This document shows positions 1 to 10,695 of a stretch of 64,000 nucleotides of DNA, one piece after another; position 1 is the stretch's first letter; each line of letters starts with the position of its first letter. Source of the stretch: Adiantum capillus-veneris (lineage: Eukaryota; Streptophyta; Polypodiopsida; Polypodiales; Pteridaceae); NCBI GenBank assembly GCA_014529385.2, contig CM043953.1, positions 84,712,342 through 84,776,341 of the forward strand, written 5' to 3'. The notes beneath the pieces were generated by a model. It saw nothing but the letters and a program-made list of their open reading frames with translations. It did not search any database and was not told where the DNA came from. Position numbers and translations under genes: made by a program.

Positions 1-1290
1 CCAATACGACAAAAATTAAGAAGGATGGGTAAGGAGCAAATGAATGCTTTAAAGGAAGAAGTGGATAAACTTTTGGACGCAGGGTTCATTATGCCAATTG
101 ATAATGCTAATGGGTGAGCCCTGTAGTGGTCACTCCAAAGAAGAATGGGCGTTGGAGAGTTTGTGTTGATTATAAGCCATTAAATGTAGTGACCAAGAAA
201 GATCCTTATCCTTTGCCTTTCATTGATCAACTTTTAGATGCAGTGGCTGGCTTTGAAAGATACAGTGTCTGTGATGGTTATTCAGGATATTTTCAGCTTA
301 TCCTTGCTCTTGAAGACCGGAAAAAAACTACTTTTATCACGCCATGAGGTTGTTTCTGCTTTTGTTGCCTTCCTTTTGGGTTGACAAATGGGCCTAGAGC
401 TTTCAAAAGAAAAGTGGATTGGGTCCTTACCCCGTTCCTTGGCAAGTTTGTCAATGGATTGATATTGATTTTTGTGTACATAGTTCAAGGAAAGAGCATT
501 TTCAAAAGCTTGAAATGACTTTTGCAAGGTATGATGAATGCGGGGGGCAGTTGAATCCTAAGAAATGTCATTTGGCACAACAAAGGGTGAAGCTTCTTGA
601 ACATGTGATTTCAAAAAATGGGATTGAAGCAGATCCAGAGAAAGTGGAGGCTTTGTCGTTGTTGTCATCTCCAAAAGATACCAGACAGTTGACCACTTTC
701 ATACAGAAGGTTAAATATCTGTCTTGTTTCATACCTTTGGCATCACAGCTATTGTATCCATTGCAACAAACACTTAAAAATGATCCTTTGGAGTGGTCTC
801 GTGACTGTGAAGATGTGTTTGACAGGGTCAAAGAGGTTTTGAGTACACTACCCATTATGCAAGCTCCTAAATGGGAAAGGAGTTTTATGTTAACCCATTA
901 GTGGAAGATGATGCTATTGGGGCCGTGTTATTGCAAAAAGGGAAGGAATCTCAGTATATAAAACCTGTTCATTATGCTAGCAGAGTGAAGACTCCTCATG
1001 AAAGAAATTTCTATGAAATTCAATTGGTGATAACCAGTTTGGTTAATGCTTGCAAACGATTCAACCACTACTTGCTGCAAAAGTTGTTCTCCCTTCTCAC
1101 CAGTTATTCATTGCTTCCTCCTCTGTTCAATAATTCGCATATATCAAAAATAGTGATGAAATGGGTTATTGAACTTTAGGAGTTTCAATTCACCTTTTTG
1201 GTGGAAGAGAGTACTCGGCCTACCTTGGTAGATTTACTCACTTATAAAGACACTCTTGTTTTGGTTAAAAAAGAGGTGGTGTGAAAGAAG
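1..1290 (+). pseudogene. gypsy reverse transcriptase and RNase H remnant
   Basis: Translated pieces match gypsy RT: the VxPKKNGRWRVCVDYKPLN block from 114, PYPLPFIDQLLD, and GYFQLILALEDRKKTTF. Frame 1 holds the sequence upstream of the first block. It shifts near 110 by one missing base, just before the conserved W-V-S-P. A TGA at 345-347 replaces the usual Trp after FITP. The catalytic YxDD motif is not intact: around 460-475 it reads as a scrambled D-I-D in frame 2, with another frame change. RT thumb and connection sequence continues to 901. The first RNase H follows from 871 (IGAVLLQKG, HYASRVKTPHERNFYE) and its tail runs to about 1290. At least three lesions make it non-functional. Confidence 0.82.
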
Positions 1291-1735
1291 AAAGCCGAGA
1301 TTCTTGCCATCTCTCATGCTTCACTGTTATACTTTGATGGTTCTTATCGAAGAAGTCAAGATGCTACTTCAGGAAGCATTGTCATTTATGATACACAAGG
1401 AAAACTTATAAGAAATCAAGGGCTAAAACTTGATGCAAAAAGTAACAATGAAGCAGAGTACATGGCTCCTGAAGGTTGTTTGAACATTTACTTACAATTG
1501 GGAATTAGACGTTTGCAGATCAAAGGAGATGCCCTGTTGGTTGTGAAGCAAGTATTGGGAGTATGAAAGAATAAGAATCCTAAACTGAAGAATTTAAGGT
1601 GAAGTCATTGCTCAAAAAGTTTGAAGCATGGAATTTGCAGCATATTGAGAGGTCTCAAAATGAAGAAGCTCATGATGCTGCCCAAGAAATGATCACTTGT
1701 GTGTTTGTGCTGAAGGCAAATGCCCCTTTATATCA
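1291..1735 (+). pseudogene. second RNase H domain (aRNH type) of the gypsy element
   Basis: Frame 1 from 1321 reads LLYFDGSYRR, then a glycine-rich strand, then SNNEAEYMAPEG and IKGDALLVVKQVLG before a TGA at about 1564. The last part continues from 1599 with LQHIERSQNEEAHDAA. These are the four acidic positions expected of an RNase HI fold: Asp in FDGS (near 1336), Glu in NNEAEY (near 1450), Asp in GD (near 1528) and Asp in AHDAA (near 1672). A TGA also lies just upstream at about 1282. In plant Tat elements such a domain sits between the element's own RNase H and integrase, exactly its place here. It lies in at least two frames, so no single protein is made. Confidence 0.72.
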
Positions 1736-1799
1736 TGGGAGGGAAGTGTTATCAAAGGAGATGGATTTTTTGTTGACAGGTGTCCTACCTGAAGGTTTA

Positions 1800-3083
1800 C
1801 CATCCTCCAAAAAGTATGCGTTTATAAGAAAAGCCAGGAAATACAAAATGCTCGATGATGTGCTTTACATGAAAGGAAGTGATTCGGTTTGCGTCGTGTG
1901 CCCTGGAAAGAGGAAATCTACAAGATTTTGAAAGAAAATCATGAGGGATCTTGTGGAGGCCATTTTGCCATGAAGGTCATGTTGCATAAAATTTTGCAAG
2001 AAGGCTATGTATGGCCAAGCATTCAGTTGGATGTTAACCATTGGTGCAAGTCGTGTTTGCCTTGCCAGAAGATGGGGAAGAGAATTTTGAAACCAAATTG
2101 CGACAGACAATTCTAGCTTTTGATGTTTTTGGAAAATGGGGTCTTGATGCTATTGGACCCTTATCTATAACTAGCAAAATAAATGCTTACATTTTGACAG
2201 CAGTGGATTACTTGTCACGATGGGCAGAAGCTAAAGCTATCAAACAGATTACCAGTAAGGAAATGGGGAAGTTTGTTTATGAGCATATATGCTATAAATT
2301 TGGTGTGCCCCTAGAGGTACTTTTTGATAGAGGACTAGGATTTAGAGGAGAGCTGTTTGATTTATTATGCGAGAAACTCAATATACAACATAGATACAGT
2401 TCTCCTTATTATCCACAATGCAATGGTCTCAATGAGAGATTCAATGGAGAGTTGGTGAAGATCTTAACAAAGATGACCCACACACATGGGAAGACTTGGG
2501 ATTCAGAGTTGCCTTGTGCATTATGGGCCTACAGAACTGCTATCAAAATGAGCACACGATTTTCTCCATACCACTTGGTTTATGGCAAGGAAGCTTTATT
2601 GCCAATTGAAGTGGAGATTCCTGCACTCAAGTTATTGTCATTGGGAGATGAAGAGTAAACAAATACTTGGCAGAAAAGGTTATTGGATCTACAATGTTTG
2701 CAATCGGACAGAGTGTTAGCTTTGAGCTACTATGAAGAAGTGTCAAAAAAGGCTTAGCTAAAAGCTAATGAATGCGTGAAGGATAAGGGAATTGAAAAGG
2801 TGATCCGGTGTTGTGATACAACAGTAAGTTGGACAATACCTTTCAAAAAAAGTTTCATATCAAATGGGAAGGTCCTTTTACTGTTGTCAAGAAATTTGAT
2901 AATGGCACATATCGGTTAGCAAATTTGAGTGGTACACAGCATAAATATCGTGTTAATGGTTACAGATTGAAGAAATATCTGACATGCTTGATGACAATTG
3001 TGACAGATGAGATGCTATTTATAGAGGAAGACAATGCGAATACATCTGAGAATGCAAATGAGGTTTCTAGGAATGAGTTGTAG
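1800..3083 (+). pseudogene. gypsy integrase remnant
   Basis: An HHCC zinc-binding segment lies at 1889-2110 (HEGSCGGH followed by CKSCLPCQKMG). The integrase core is open from 2041 to 2658. The DDE positions can be seen as Asp in KWGLDAIGPL, Asp in FDRGLGF (normally S/T-D-R-G-x-x-F) and Glu in NGLNERFNGEL. Core strands such as YILTAVDYLSRWAEAKAI and SPYYPQCNGLNE are well kept. After a gap of stops, 2829-3083 reads KFHIKWEGPFTVVKKFDNG and HKYRVNGYRLKKY, the C-terminal segment of plant gypsy integrases, ending in TAG. The zinc finger, core and C-terminus are in different frames. Confidence 0.8.
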
Positions 3084-3130
3084 CAGTTGTTCACCCTAGG
3101 AACCTCTGCTTGTCATGAACGATCAAGCAA

Positions 3131-4350
3131 GCTAGGGGGGGTTGGCAAGCTATGTCAGGCATTTTTTAGATGAGCATAAAGTCATTAAGTCATGCCAGAA
3201 AGCTTGTCCACTAGCCTCATGTATATATGTGTACATAGCCCTGCGAGTTTTGGAAGTGGCCCTGTAAAAATACATGTACAAAGGTGTGATTTTTCCAGGC
3301 TTGAGTGCTCATGCTTTGGATTGTTCAAGTCCCCAAAACATGGGTTTTAAGTAATAAATATTTTCAGACGTGCTTTATAGCTCGTGAATTGGACTTGTAT
3401 ATCATGAGTTATGAGCATCCAAAGTGGGCAGTCTCAACGTAGAAAGTGATGGCAGGTGCATGCGACAAGGGCAAGTGGGCCAACTTGATAATTGGAATTA
3501 GAAATTATGAGGTTTAAGAATTCTAGATATAGTTGAGATGATGGGCTTTGAGCGGTGTCTTACATTGTGTCATTCGATGAACCGGAGCAGCAAGTTATGC
3601 TTGGGGGAAGTTGTCCAAGAAGCTCGCCTGCTTTGGGGAAAATGTGGAAATTTTTGGGCATGAGGGAGTTGGGAAGCTTAGAAGGAAGTGCCATGTGGCG
3701 GGGGGATTATCTTACATGGGAAGGGAAAAATGGAAGGTGGGGGGTATATAGCCTAAAGGGGGAGCCCATTATGGGTGTATCACTTGGTGAGAGACTCTCA
3801 ACGCTTGCCATGGAGGGGCGCGTAGGCTCATGGGGAGAGAGGTAGTGCATTTCTTGGGTACACACTCAGCTGGACAGGCGCCTGGTTCCACCTTTTGGTC
3901 CCCGGCCACTTGCCCCCACCCCATTCCTTGGTCAAAGGGTCACCAACACCTCATTTTTTTCCCAAAAAAGGCCTAAAATGAGCCAATTAAAAGATGCCTT
4001 GATAGAGAGCCTTGTCGGCTAAGAAGAGAGAGAAAATTCTTGGAGATGAAAGATAAGAAAGCCCCCATTTTAATAGTTGCAACACTTGCACAACTTCTAG
4101 AGAGCTCATTTTTTAGCAAAAGAAAGGACACCTCCATGTTCGAGTGGCCATAACTTCTTCATTTCTCATCGGTTTTTTGCCTATGGATACTCTACGGATA
4201 TCTCCACGAGACAAGCTTTGTCATGATGTCCTCTGTTTCTCTTGATTTTGAGTGTGTTCCATGCTTGAAGGGTTTTTCATAAATCTCTATAGGTGTTTAC
4301 CACAGGTGTTTTCGACAGTGTGATGGTTCTTCCTTCCGACGGTGTGATTC
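3131..4350 (+). repeat. polypurine tract and probable 3' LTR of the first gypsy element
   Basis: Just after the integrase stop, a purine-rich tract containing seven consecutive G (3131-3141) is followed by TTGGCAAGC. This is the expected layout of a polypurine tract abutting a 3' LTR. The following kilobase has no gene. It contains a 96-codon open frame at 3555-3845 that matches nothing I know and has poor coding character. The LTR end is a guess, because the 5' LTR lies outside the window. A TG start at 3143 is likely, and the CA end could lie anywhere between about 4290 and 4400. Confidence 0.35.
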
Positions 4351-4871
4351 ATGCAAGGCTATAGAGGCACTCGTTTTTCTTGCCGTTTGCACGCTAACAA
4401 CATGAATTCAAATGAATGGGTCTTTTTATTAACAAAATCATGTAATTTTAACAATATTTTATTAACATATTTTTTTAATTGATTTGAGAGAAAAACCCAT
4501 AAGTTATTGAAGAAAAGGGGTCGGTTTGTTACCTTAAGCATGTAAATAAAGATGTTTTCTTAATACCCTTTGAACGCACGTTATACAAATAGTTTTTTAA
4601 AGGTGCACCCCCCGAGTGGGCGGCCAGACACCGCCTAGCCCAAGCAAAGGCACAACGCCTTTACCCCAACACTTCGTGTGTTTATTTTGCATACACTCTG
4701 ACAAGATGTATATGCTTTAGAGTGACCTTGCACCCAATGCATATATAGATATGGAACCATGCTCCTAAAAGCCTTACTTTCCCACAAATTTTGGTCTCTT
4801 TCCCATTCCTCTGAACTTTTTGGAGGCACAAATTTCAAATGTTTTGAAATCTGCCCAACTCTTTCTCTAGA

Positions 4872-5110
4872 GCCTTGCCACGTTGTCCAACCATGAGCAC
4901 ATGTACATGAACAAATGCAAAGAAATATAATCAAGCCTTGCTATATTCGTCAAGTTCATGTCATACCTCTGCACAAGCCTTGCTTGAGAGCTGCCTCATA
5001 TGGAGCCTTGCCGTATTGTCCAACCATGAGCACATGTACGTGAACAAAGGGAAAAAGATAATCAATCCTTGCTATGTTCGTCAAGGTCATGTCATACCTA
5101 TGCAAAAGAA
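4872..5110 (+). repeat. imperfect direct repeat, two copies, about 133-bp period
   Basis: The segment starting GCCTTGCCACGTTGTCC near 4872 recurs near 5005 as GCCTTGCCGTATTGTCC. Both copies continue through CCAACCATGAGCACATGTAC and end in a GTTCATGTCATACCT-like stretch. The copies differ by scattered substitutions. Nothing suggests coding. Confidence 0.7.
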
Positions 5111-5267
5111 ATCGGAGATCAAGTTAAATAAATAGACCTACTTACCTGCAACCTTGTAGACCAATTGGGATTGTAAACAATTTGCATAAATATGTCATGC
5201 TTTCTCTTGAATGGTCAGGGTTGCTCGTAGCTACACCAAATGTGAAGGTACCTGAATATGTGCTCAA

Positions 5268-5388
5268 TATGATTGCAACTCAATATGATTGCAACACCCC
5301 TATGTCCGTCGTGCTCAATAATGATTGCAACACCCCTATGTCCGTCGTGCTCAATAATGATTGCAACACCTCTATGTTGGTTGTACCT
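5268..5388 (+). repeat. 36-bp tandem repeat, about three copies
   Basis: The unit begins TGCTCAATAATGATTGCAAC and continues ACCCCTATGTCCGTCG. It is repeated head to tail, with a shortened first copy and a diverged last one. Because 36 is a multiple of three, the repeat is open in one frame inside an 88-codon ORF (5182-5448) as a 12-residue unit NDCNTPMSVVLN. I see no other support for that ORF being a gene. Confidence 0.75.
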
Positions 5389-5965
5389 GGTCGTTTGCTA
5401 CACATGACCGCTTATTTGTCAAAAGTTTGTCTATGGAACAAATTCTAAACCTCAATCTCAAAGATTGACTCATTACCATGGTTGTCAAAGTCATAAAAAC
5501 TTGGCACTGTCTGTGTGCCCAAAATTTGCAAAATTTTTGTTTTGCTGAAATTTAGAATCTGGAAAAAAAAGCATCGATGTTGAAGGTGAGGCTTTCTTGG
5601 CTTTGTGCCCAAACTATAACCACTTGACTTTTTGGCACATGCATGGTTTTCATATGTATGTTTGTTGTCTCCCCCCGCTGCCTTGTGTCATGGGAAAACC
5701 CTCATAGAATGGGGGGGTTCCCAAAATAGGTCACCCAAATAAAGTTGGGTATGAAGTTGCAGCTTCCATGGCACTCTAGCAATGCAGAGCTGGGAAAAAC
5801 ATTCGCTGCGCACCAAAGAAACCTCTATAGGGTCCAAGCTTGTAGCAAAAAAATATTCCTCGGGGCGGGGTCCACCCTTTTGGTGTTGCTTTTGCTCAGT
5901 TTTATGCAGGGCAACTGGGGCGAGCTTGGCCCACAAGTGACATTTCCTATGGCTCTTCTCTATTG

Positions 5966-6135
5966 CTCATCTATCATAGAGGATAGATCATTGTGAGTAG
6001 CTATTGATACAGTGTTCACCCTTGGTCTTTGTGAAAGCTGACATTACGTCTTTGAAGTCTAGATCGATATCATACTCATCTATCATAGAGGATAGATCAT
6101 TGGGAGTAACTATTGATACAGTGTTCTTCGTGAAA
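5966..6135 (+). repeat. direct repeat, 109-bp period, two partial copies
   Basis: CTCATCTATCATAGAGGATAGATCATTG followed by GAGTAGCTATTGATACAGTGTTC starts at 5966 and recurs at 6075 with a few changes. The second copy abuts the left end of the minus-strand gypsy remnant. It may be part of that element or a local duplication. Confidence 0.65.
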
Positions 6136-7640
6136 GTGCATCGGCCACTTGGTTGTGCTTACCAACTATGTGAGCATTATGAAAATTAAATTGTGAAAGA
6201 GTATTTGCCCACCTCATTTGCTTATCACATAATTTAGTTTGCATTAGAAGGTATTTAAGACTTTGATGATCTATGCACAAAATAAATGGAGTCCCCAAGA
6301 GATAATGCTTCCAAGCATCTAGGGCATGTAAGATAGCTAACAGCTCTTTTTTATATATGCCTACATTCTTTTCTTATTCATCCAATCTCCTACTTTTGTA
6401 TGATATGGCATGCCCTTCTTGAAGCAAAAGAGCTCCAAGGCATTGTCCACAAGCATCACATTGGACTTTGAAAGGCTTTGAAAGGTCTGATAATATTAGA
6501 ACAAGTTGAGAGGTAAGCTTTGCCTTTAAATTTTCAAAAGATTCATTCTCTTTTGCAGATCACACAAATTTAACATTCTTTGTTGTCAAGTCATACAATG
6601 GTCCTGCTATGTATGGGAATTTTTACATGAAGCATATATAGTATGCACACATTCCTATAAATCTTCTCAAATGGTGTAGATTCATTGGTATAGGCCATGC
6701 TTTTATTACCTTCAACCTTTCCGGGTCCATTCGGATCCCTATTGGGAGATAATATGACCTAGATACTAAATCTCTTTTCAGAAAAACTCACTTTTCTTTT
6801 GATTAATGTAAAACTTATTGTCTCTTAAAACTTGAAATATTACCTGAAGATGTTGTTTATGTTCCTTAGTAGACTAAGAGTTAATGGTAATACAAAAGTC
6901 CGTCTTATGAATATCGTTGAGCACTATCCTTATCTGGTGATAACCAATCTATTCTATTAAAGTAGGTAGACCCTTATCGCTTATCAAATAGATCTTCTAT
7001 TCTGGGAACATTAAATCTATTCTTTATGGTTATCTGATTAAGCACTTGATAGTCCACACACATTCTATCATCCCTAGGGGTTCACTACAACAAAAAAATG
7101 CATATAAGATGGGTTCAGTAGTAGGGATTATTTTATTCTATGTTTTCTCACATTTTCACATACATAAGGATTTGAAAAAATGATCTTGATTTTTTTTTAT
7201 ACAGATTGAATAGGAAAGGAGTCCATTTTATTGGTGAAAATTTCACAACTAAGGGGTTTTATAAATAGTCATTGAATGCACGTGATATGTAGGGTTTTCA
7301 TATACTGGTCCCCCTTGAGTCCATAAGTACCATCTTTCTTTTGTACTAGTAGAAGGGGTGAAAAAAATGGAGATGAACTAGGCCTGACCATCTCTTTTTC
7401 CACAAGCTCATTCACTTGCCTCATAATCTCTTCTTGCTAAGTTGGTGAGACTCGATAAGGAGGCTTATTAGGAGGTGAACTACTAGGTAGAATTTCTATG
7501 GAATGATCATCTTGTCCCCTGTTGGGGAGTAACTCCTTGGGCATGTCATTTGTAAACACATCTTGACACTGATTTATGAAAGTAGAGAATTCTAACTCCT
7601 CTTTAGTTTCATTTTTGGCTACATTATGAACACATGCATC
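6110..7640 (-). pseudogene. gypsy reverse transcriptase/RNase H remnant, minus strand
   Basis: Minus-strand translation shows QDVFTNDMPKELLPNRG, then SSPPNKPPYRVSPT followed by a stop, then QEEIMRQVNELVEKEMVRPS and PLLLVQKKDGTYG (about 7640-7300). DYQVLNQITIKNRF and PRIEDLFDK follow near 7060-6980. The central RT palm with the YxDD motif is missing or unrecognisable between about 6930 and 6840. A thumb-like segment is near 6780-6600. The last open piece, 6298-6110, reads GTPFILCIDHQSLKYLL and HIVGKHNQVADALSRR, the end of gypsy RNase H. Frames change several times. Inactive. Confidence 0.75.
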
Positions 7641-7689
7641 TTTCTTAAACTCCTAGACAAAAACCAATAAACAAGAAAGAGAGCTTCTC

Positions 7690-8081
7690 ATTATTTTGTC
7701 AAAAGTTTGAGCATGTACAAGTGATATAGTGTTTCCCACACTATTTACATCAATTGCAACATCCTTGCCTCGATAGGTAAAGAGAACTTTTCTCTCAAGA
7801 ACCTTCATAGTGGTAGCCATGCGATCAAACTATGGTGCCCCTAGGATAACATTTTCATGCTTGAGTGGAGAGATGAAGAAGTTTGAGGCCTCTTGCCCTT
7901 TGCAAGCTCCATCTACTTGTACCACACCTCCCATCTCAAAGTCATGAATTCCTAGCTTGGTAGCTAGCTGGGTATAGCCAAGGTCAATCGATATGAACGA
8001 ATCATGCTCTCTTACTTTTTTCCAAGCATAAGAGAGTGATGCTCCTTGGCAATGGCCTCTGTCTTTTAGAGCTTCCACCAT
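7690..8081 (-). pseudogene. retropepsin-like (aspartic protease) remnant
   Basis: The minus-strand frame 8081-7830 reads HDSFISIDLGYTQLATKLGI, VQVDGACKGQ and FFISPLKHENVILGAP. It then meets a TAG where gypsy proteases have Trp (ILGxxWF), and continues in frame as FDRMATTMKVLERKVLFTYRGK. The spacing is that of the plant gypsy aspartic protease domain: S-x-x-F-I, then V-x-V-x-x-G, then ILG. The catalytic D-S/T-G triad at the start is not visible; HDSF stands where it would be expected. Non-functional. Confidence 0.6.
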
Positions 8082-8215
8082 GGTATTTCTAGGAGGTCAT
8101 TACGTTCATTTCTCCTTTTTTGTTGTTGTTGTGAGACTTGGGAGAATTTTGCACCGCATTGTTCTTCCCCTTTGGCTCAATTGATTCCTTAGCTTCTGTT
8201 GTCTTTCTTAGTCCC

Positions 8216-8746
8216 TTATTGGAAATGAATCATTGAAGTGGCCATAATATGATGTATGACCTCTGAAATAGTTGTAGGTCTTTGTGAGTTAACATATTCA
8301 CTTATCTCCTCAAATAGGTCAGCATAAAAAAATTTCTTTTGTTTCGCAAAGTATATCTTTTTGTAGACAGTGGCTTTGAGATATGAATCCCAAAACTTAT
8401 CTACATACTTTTGAATAGACTCATATGGGGCCATCTTCAAGGTTTTCCATTCTGGGAGGACTTTATCTTTGGCATCACTTGCAAGGAATTTCTTCATAAT
8501 AGCAATCCTCAAAGCTTTCCATGTCTTTAGAGCCTCACCTTGACTATGTAGGCTTGCCCACCATTGACTGACTGACTTTTGAAAAATCATCGAAACATTT
8601 TGAAGCTTTGAAGATTTTGAGAAATCTTCATCTCCAAAAGTCGTGTCAAATTGTTGGATAAAGGCCAACAGTTTATTAGTTGCTCCGAAGGTTCCATCAT
8701 AGGTAAGGAAGATAATATTCTTTCCCCCCTCTTTGAATTTCTTCAA
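8216..8746 (-). pseudogene. gypsy gag (capsid-like) fragment
   Basis: A 176-codon open frame carries the plant retrotransposon gag signature: an aromatic/acidic helix (IQQFDTTFGDED), SVSQWWASL, TWKALRIAIMKKFL and YVDKFWDSYLKATVY. This corresponds to the Retrotrans_gag capsid-like domain that assembles the particle. No CCHC zinc knuckle follows. The next 120 bases are Asn/Lys-rich before the protease-like frame. Its upstream neighbour (9086-8784) is a low-complexity charged leader. It lies in the right order and strand to belong to the minus-strand gypsy element. Confidence 0.7.
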
Positions 8747-9120
8747 CTTAAATGACCTCTTCCATGCGGCATAACTCCTCCGTTTACCCCTTCTCTTCTC
8801 TATCTCTCAGGTGGCAAGTCGCCGTCCTCCATATCGGAAGATAGTGATGATGACAAAGAGGAAGAGGAGGAAGAAGGCGAAGATGGTGACCACTTTTTTT
8901 GCTTCCTCTTGCTGGGATTTCTTTCTCCCTTCTTTGGATTTTCATGGGAGGGAGTATTGACAACTTCCTCTTTGTTTTGGGAGGACTAGATAATTGCCAT
9001 GCCCATCGCCTTCTTGGGGAAGCATCACTTTGAAAGGTAGGAGGGGTGTCACTTTCATACCTCTCCCTTGAAAGTTGAGGAGACACTTCTTCTTCTTGAA
9101 CAGTTTACCTTGGAGGTCCT

Positions 9121-9636
9121 TTTCGTATCTCCTCTTCTTTACCTTGTCATGTATCTTTGATCAAGGCTTCTAAGGATATATTCATCCTTCCTTAACCTCT
9201 ACCTATGATTGAGATAAACGAATAGAAAGTACCTTGCTCTTTTTATGGACTTTTTCCCTTTTGGTCCAAAGCCTTGATGGGGTTGATCCATTAGCACTTA
9301 ATCAATTTTAGTTGTTCTCTTTTTATTTTCCTTGGACTTAAGTGGTCAAATTAATATGGAGAATACTTTTAGAAGGTTAGAAATTAATATTCATGATATG
9401 GAGTGAGACACTTTCTATTGCCACACTATATAACTCAGACATGATAACATACCCATCTACTCCTATCACTTATTATCCAATCCCAAAGCTCATAGCCTCT
9501 ATTTTTGGGAAGCAATTCACTAGAGATATTGTGGATCGAGGCTAGTTTATTAACCTCACAATATTGGCTCTTGGTTTAAAGCCAATATAGCCCACTCCTT
9601 TCACAATTCACATTGGCCAATTAGAAAATGGTGAGG
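9121..9636. other. no gene seen
   Basis: AT-rich sequence without convincing open frames. It could hold the degraded 5' LTR and leader of the minus-strand gypsy element, but I see no clear LTR end or primer-binding site. Confidence 0.4.
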
Positions 9637-9929
9637 ACAAGGATCCTTGGGCAGGGTTGGGCAAGGGGGCAATGAACCCACATAGCATGGCAAGGGGAGT
9701 CATGTGGCAAGGCTATATAAGTATAGGTTGGTTAGAGAAGCACATATGGATACTTGGGTCTTTATACTAGTATTAGAGCTTGTGGGGCTTTTTTCTCTCT
9801 CTTGCACTTTTGCCTCGGAGTCAAGCAATGACGGGGAGGGGGGGGAGAGGCCAAAAGGGTGCCATGGAAGAATCATACAACAAGAGGATGATCAAGCGGG
9901 AAGACAAAGGGTGTGGGATCGATCACTTG

Positions 9930-9953
9930 CACACACACACACACACACACACA
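9930..9953. repeat. (AC)12 microsatellite
   Basis: Uninterrupted CA dinucleotide repeat. Confidence 0.95.
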
Positions 9954-10068
9954 AGGGTGGTGGTGGGTGTGCACAAAATAGGACACAAGCGGGCTCATTG
10001 GGTGTGCCTTATGGCTACAAGGAAATACCATTACTGCTGCCATCCGATGCCAGCACTGGCGGCCACAA

Positions 10069-10072
<4 letters not shown>

Positions 10073-10115
<43 letters not shown>
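10073..10115. repeat. (CT)n microsatellite, about 21 units
   Basis: Uninterrupted CT dinucleotide repeat. It gives a false Ser/Leu-rich reading frame. Confidence 0.95.
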
Positions 10116-10117
<2 letters not shown>

Positions 10118-10695
10118 CTACCTATTGTGCTGCTGCCATTCACATTTGGTGAGTCTTGGGCGCCCAAAGGGTGCCCTAGGGCCACCCTAAGGGGCCGTCC
10201 CCATGCCAAGCCTAGGGCAACCATATGAAAGCCATGAAGTGTTCCCATACAAGGGCATGCAAAGGCTTTTCTAGTTTAAAGGCACCACGACTCATGTGGG
10301 TTGTCATGGCAAGCAAGGCCATGCAAAGCCATGTGAAGGGAAGCAAGTCTTCTACACCGTGCTAGGCATTATGTAAGAGCTCTTGAGTTCAAGGAACACA
10401 CCAATGCAAAGGCTGTAAGCATCCACAAAGCTTCAACAAGGTTCTTGGCTCAAATTCAATGAGTTATTGAGAATAAAGTAAACCAATCAAGACATTGAGT
10501 AAAAATTTCCAAGGGGGATTTTAACACACTTCAAAGAGCTCTGTAAAGCATGGATCAAGAGGTCACGGGTCTTGAGAAAAGGGGCAATGAGCCCCCATGT
10601 CATGGCAAGGGGGCTTCATATAGTAAGACCATATAAGTATAGGTCAGGAAGAGAAGCACATGTGAGTACCCAAGTCTTTACAAAAATAGTACACC

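Larger units (their letters stand above)
1..4350 (+). mobile_element. Ty3/gypsy LTR retrotransposon, 3' part (Tat-like)
   Basis: The window opens inside the pol region of a plant Ty3/gypsy element. In order it shows reverse transcriptase, the element's own RNase H, a second RNase H, an HHCC zinc finger, the integrase core and the integrase C-terminal segment, then a purine-rich tract and probable LTR. A second RNase H between RT and integrase is known from the plant Tat lineage, so I place it there by inference. The gag gene, protease and 5' LTR lie left of the window. All reading frames are interrupted by stops and frameshifts, so the copy is dead. The right end is uncertain because no second LTR is available for comparison. 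Confidence 0.8.
6110..9120 (-). mobile_element. Ty3/gypsy element remnant, gag to RNase H, minus strand
   Basis: Read on the minus strand from about 9120 down, this stretch gives a charged leader, a gag domain (8746-8216), a retropepsin-like region (8081-7700), the RT approach and RT (7640-6400), and the end of RNase H (6298-6110). The order is that of a gypsy element. Integrase and both LTRs were not found, so the copy is truncated at RNase H. Numerous stops and at least one internal deletion in RT mark it as old. Its pol type (PPNKPPYRVSP then KKDGTYG) is different from the element at the window start. Confidence 0.75.
9637..10695 (+). repeat. TRIM-like pair of short direct repeats carrying a TATA box
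   Basis: About 130 bp ending near 9770 recurs at about 10574-10690. The shared stretch includes GGGGCAATGA, CATGGCAAGGGG, CATATAAGTATAGGT, GAGAAGCACAT and CAAGTCTTTA. Each copy contains a TATA-like TATATAAGTATAG (near 9712 and 10632). Immediately after the first copy lies TAGTATTAGAGCTTG (near 9767). It differs at two positions from the initiator-tRNA-Met primer-binding site TGGTATCAGAGC used by plant LTR elements. This is the layout of a miniature LTR retrotransposon without coding capacity. Ends and target duplication were not resolved. Confidence 0.4.

Noticed and set aside
3555-3845. 96-codon Gly/Trp-rich ORF
   Set aside because: Lies in the probable LTR, has no recognisable motif, and its composition reflects G-rich sequence.
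5268-5388. Possible CRISPR-like array
   Set aside because: The 36-bp units are directly adjacent, without unique spacers, and the context is plant nuclear DNA.
9704-10228. 174-codon ORF on the plus strand
   Set aside because: It is carried by (AC)n and (CT)n microsatellites and overlaps another frame of the same kind. No domain.
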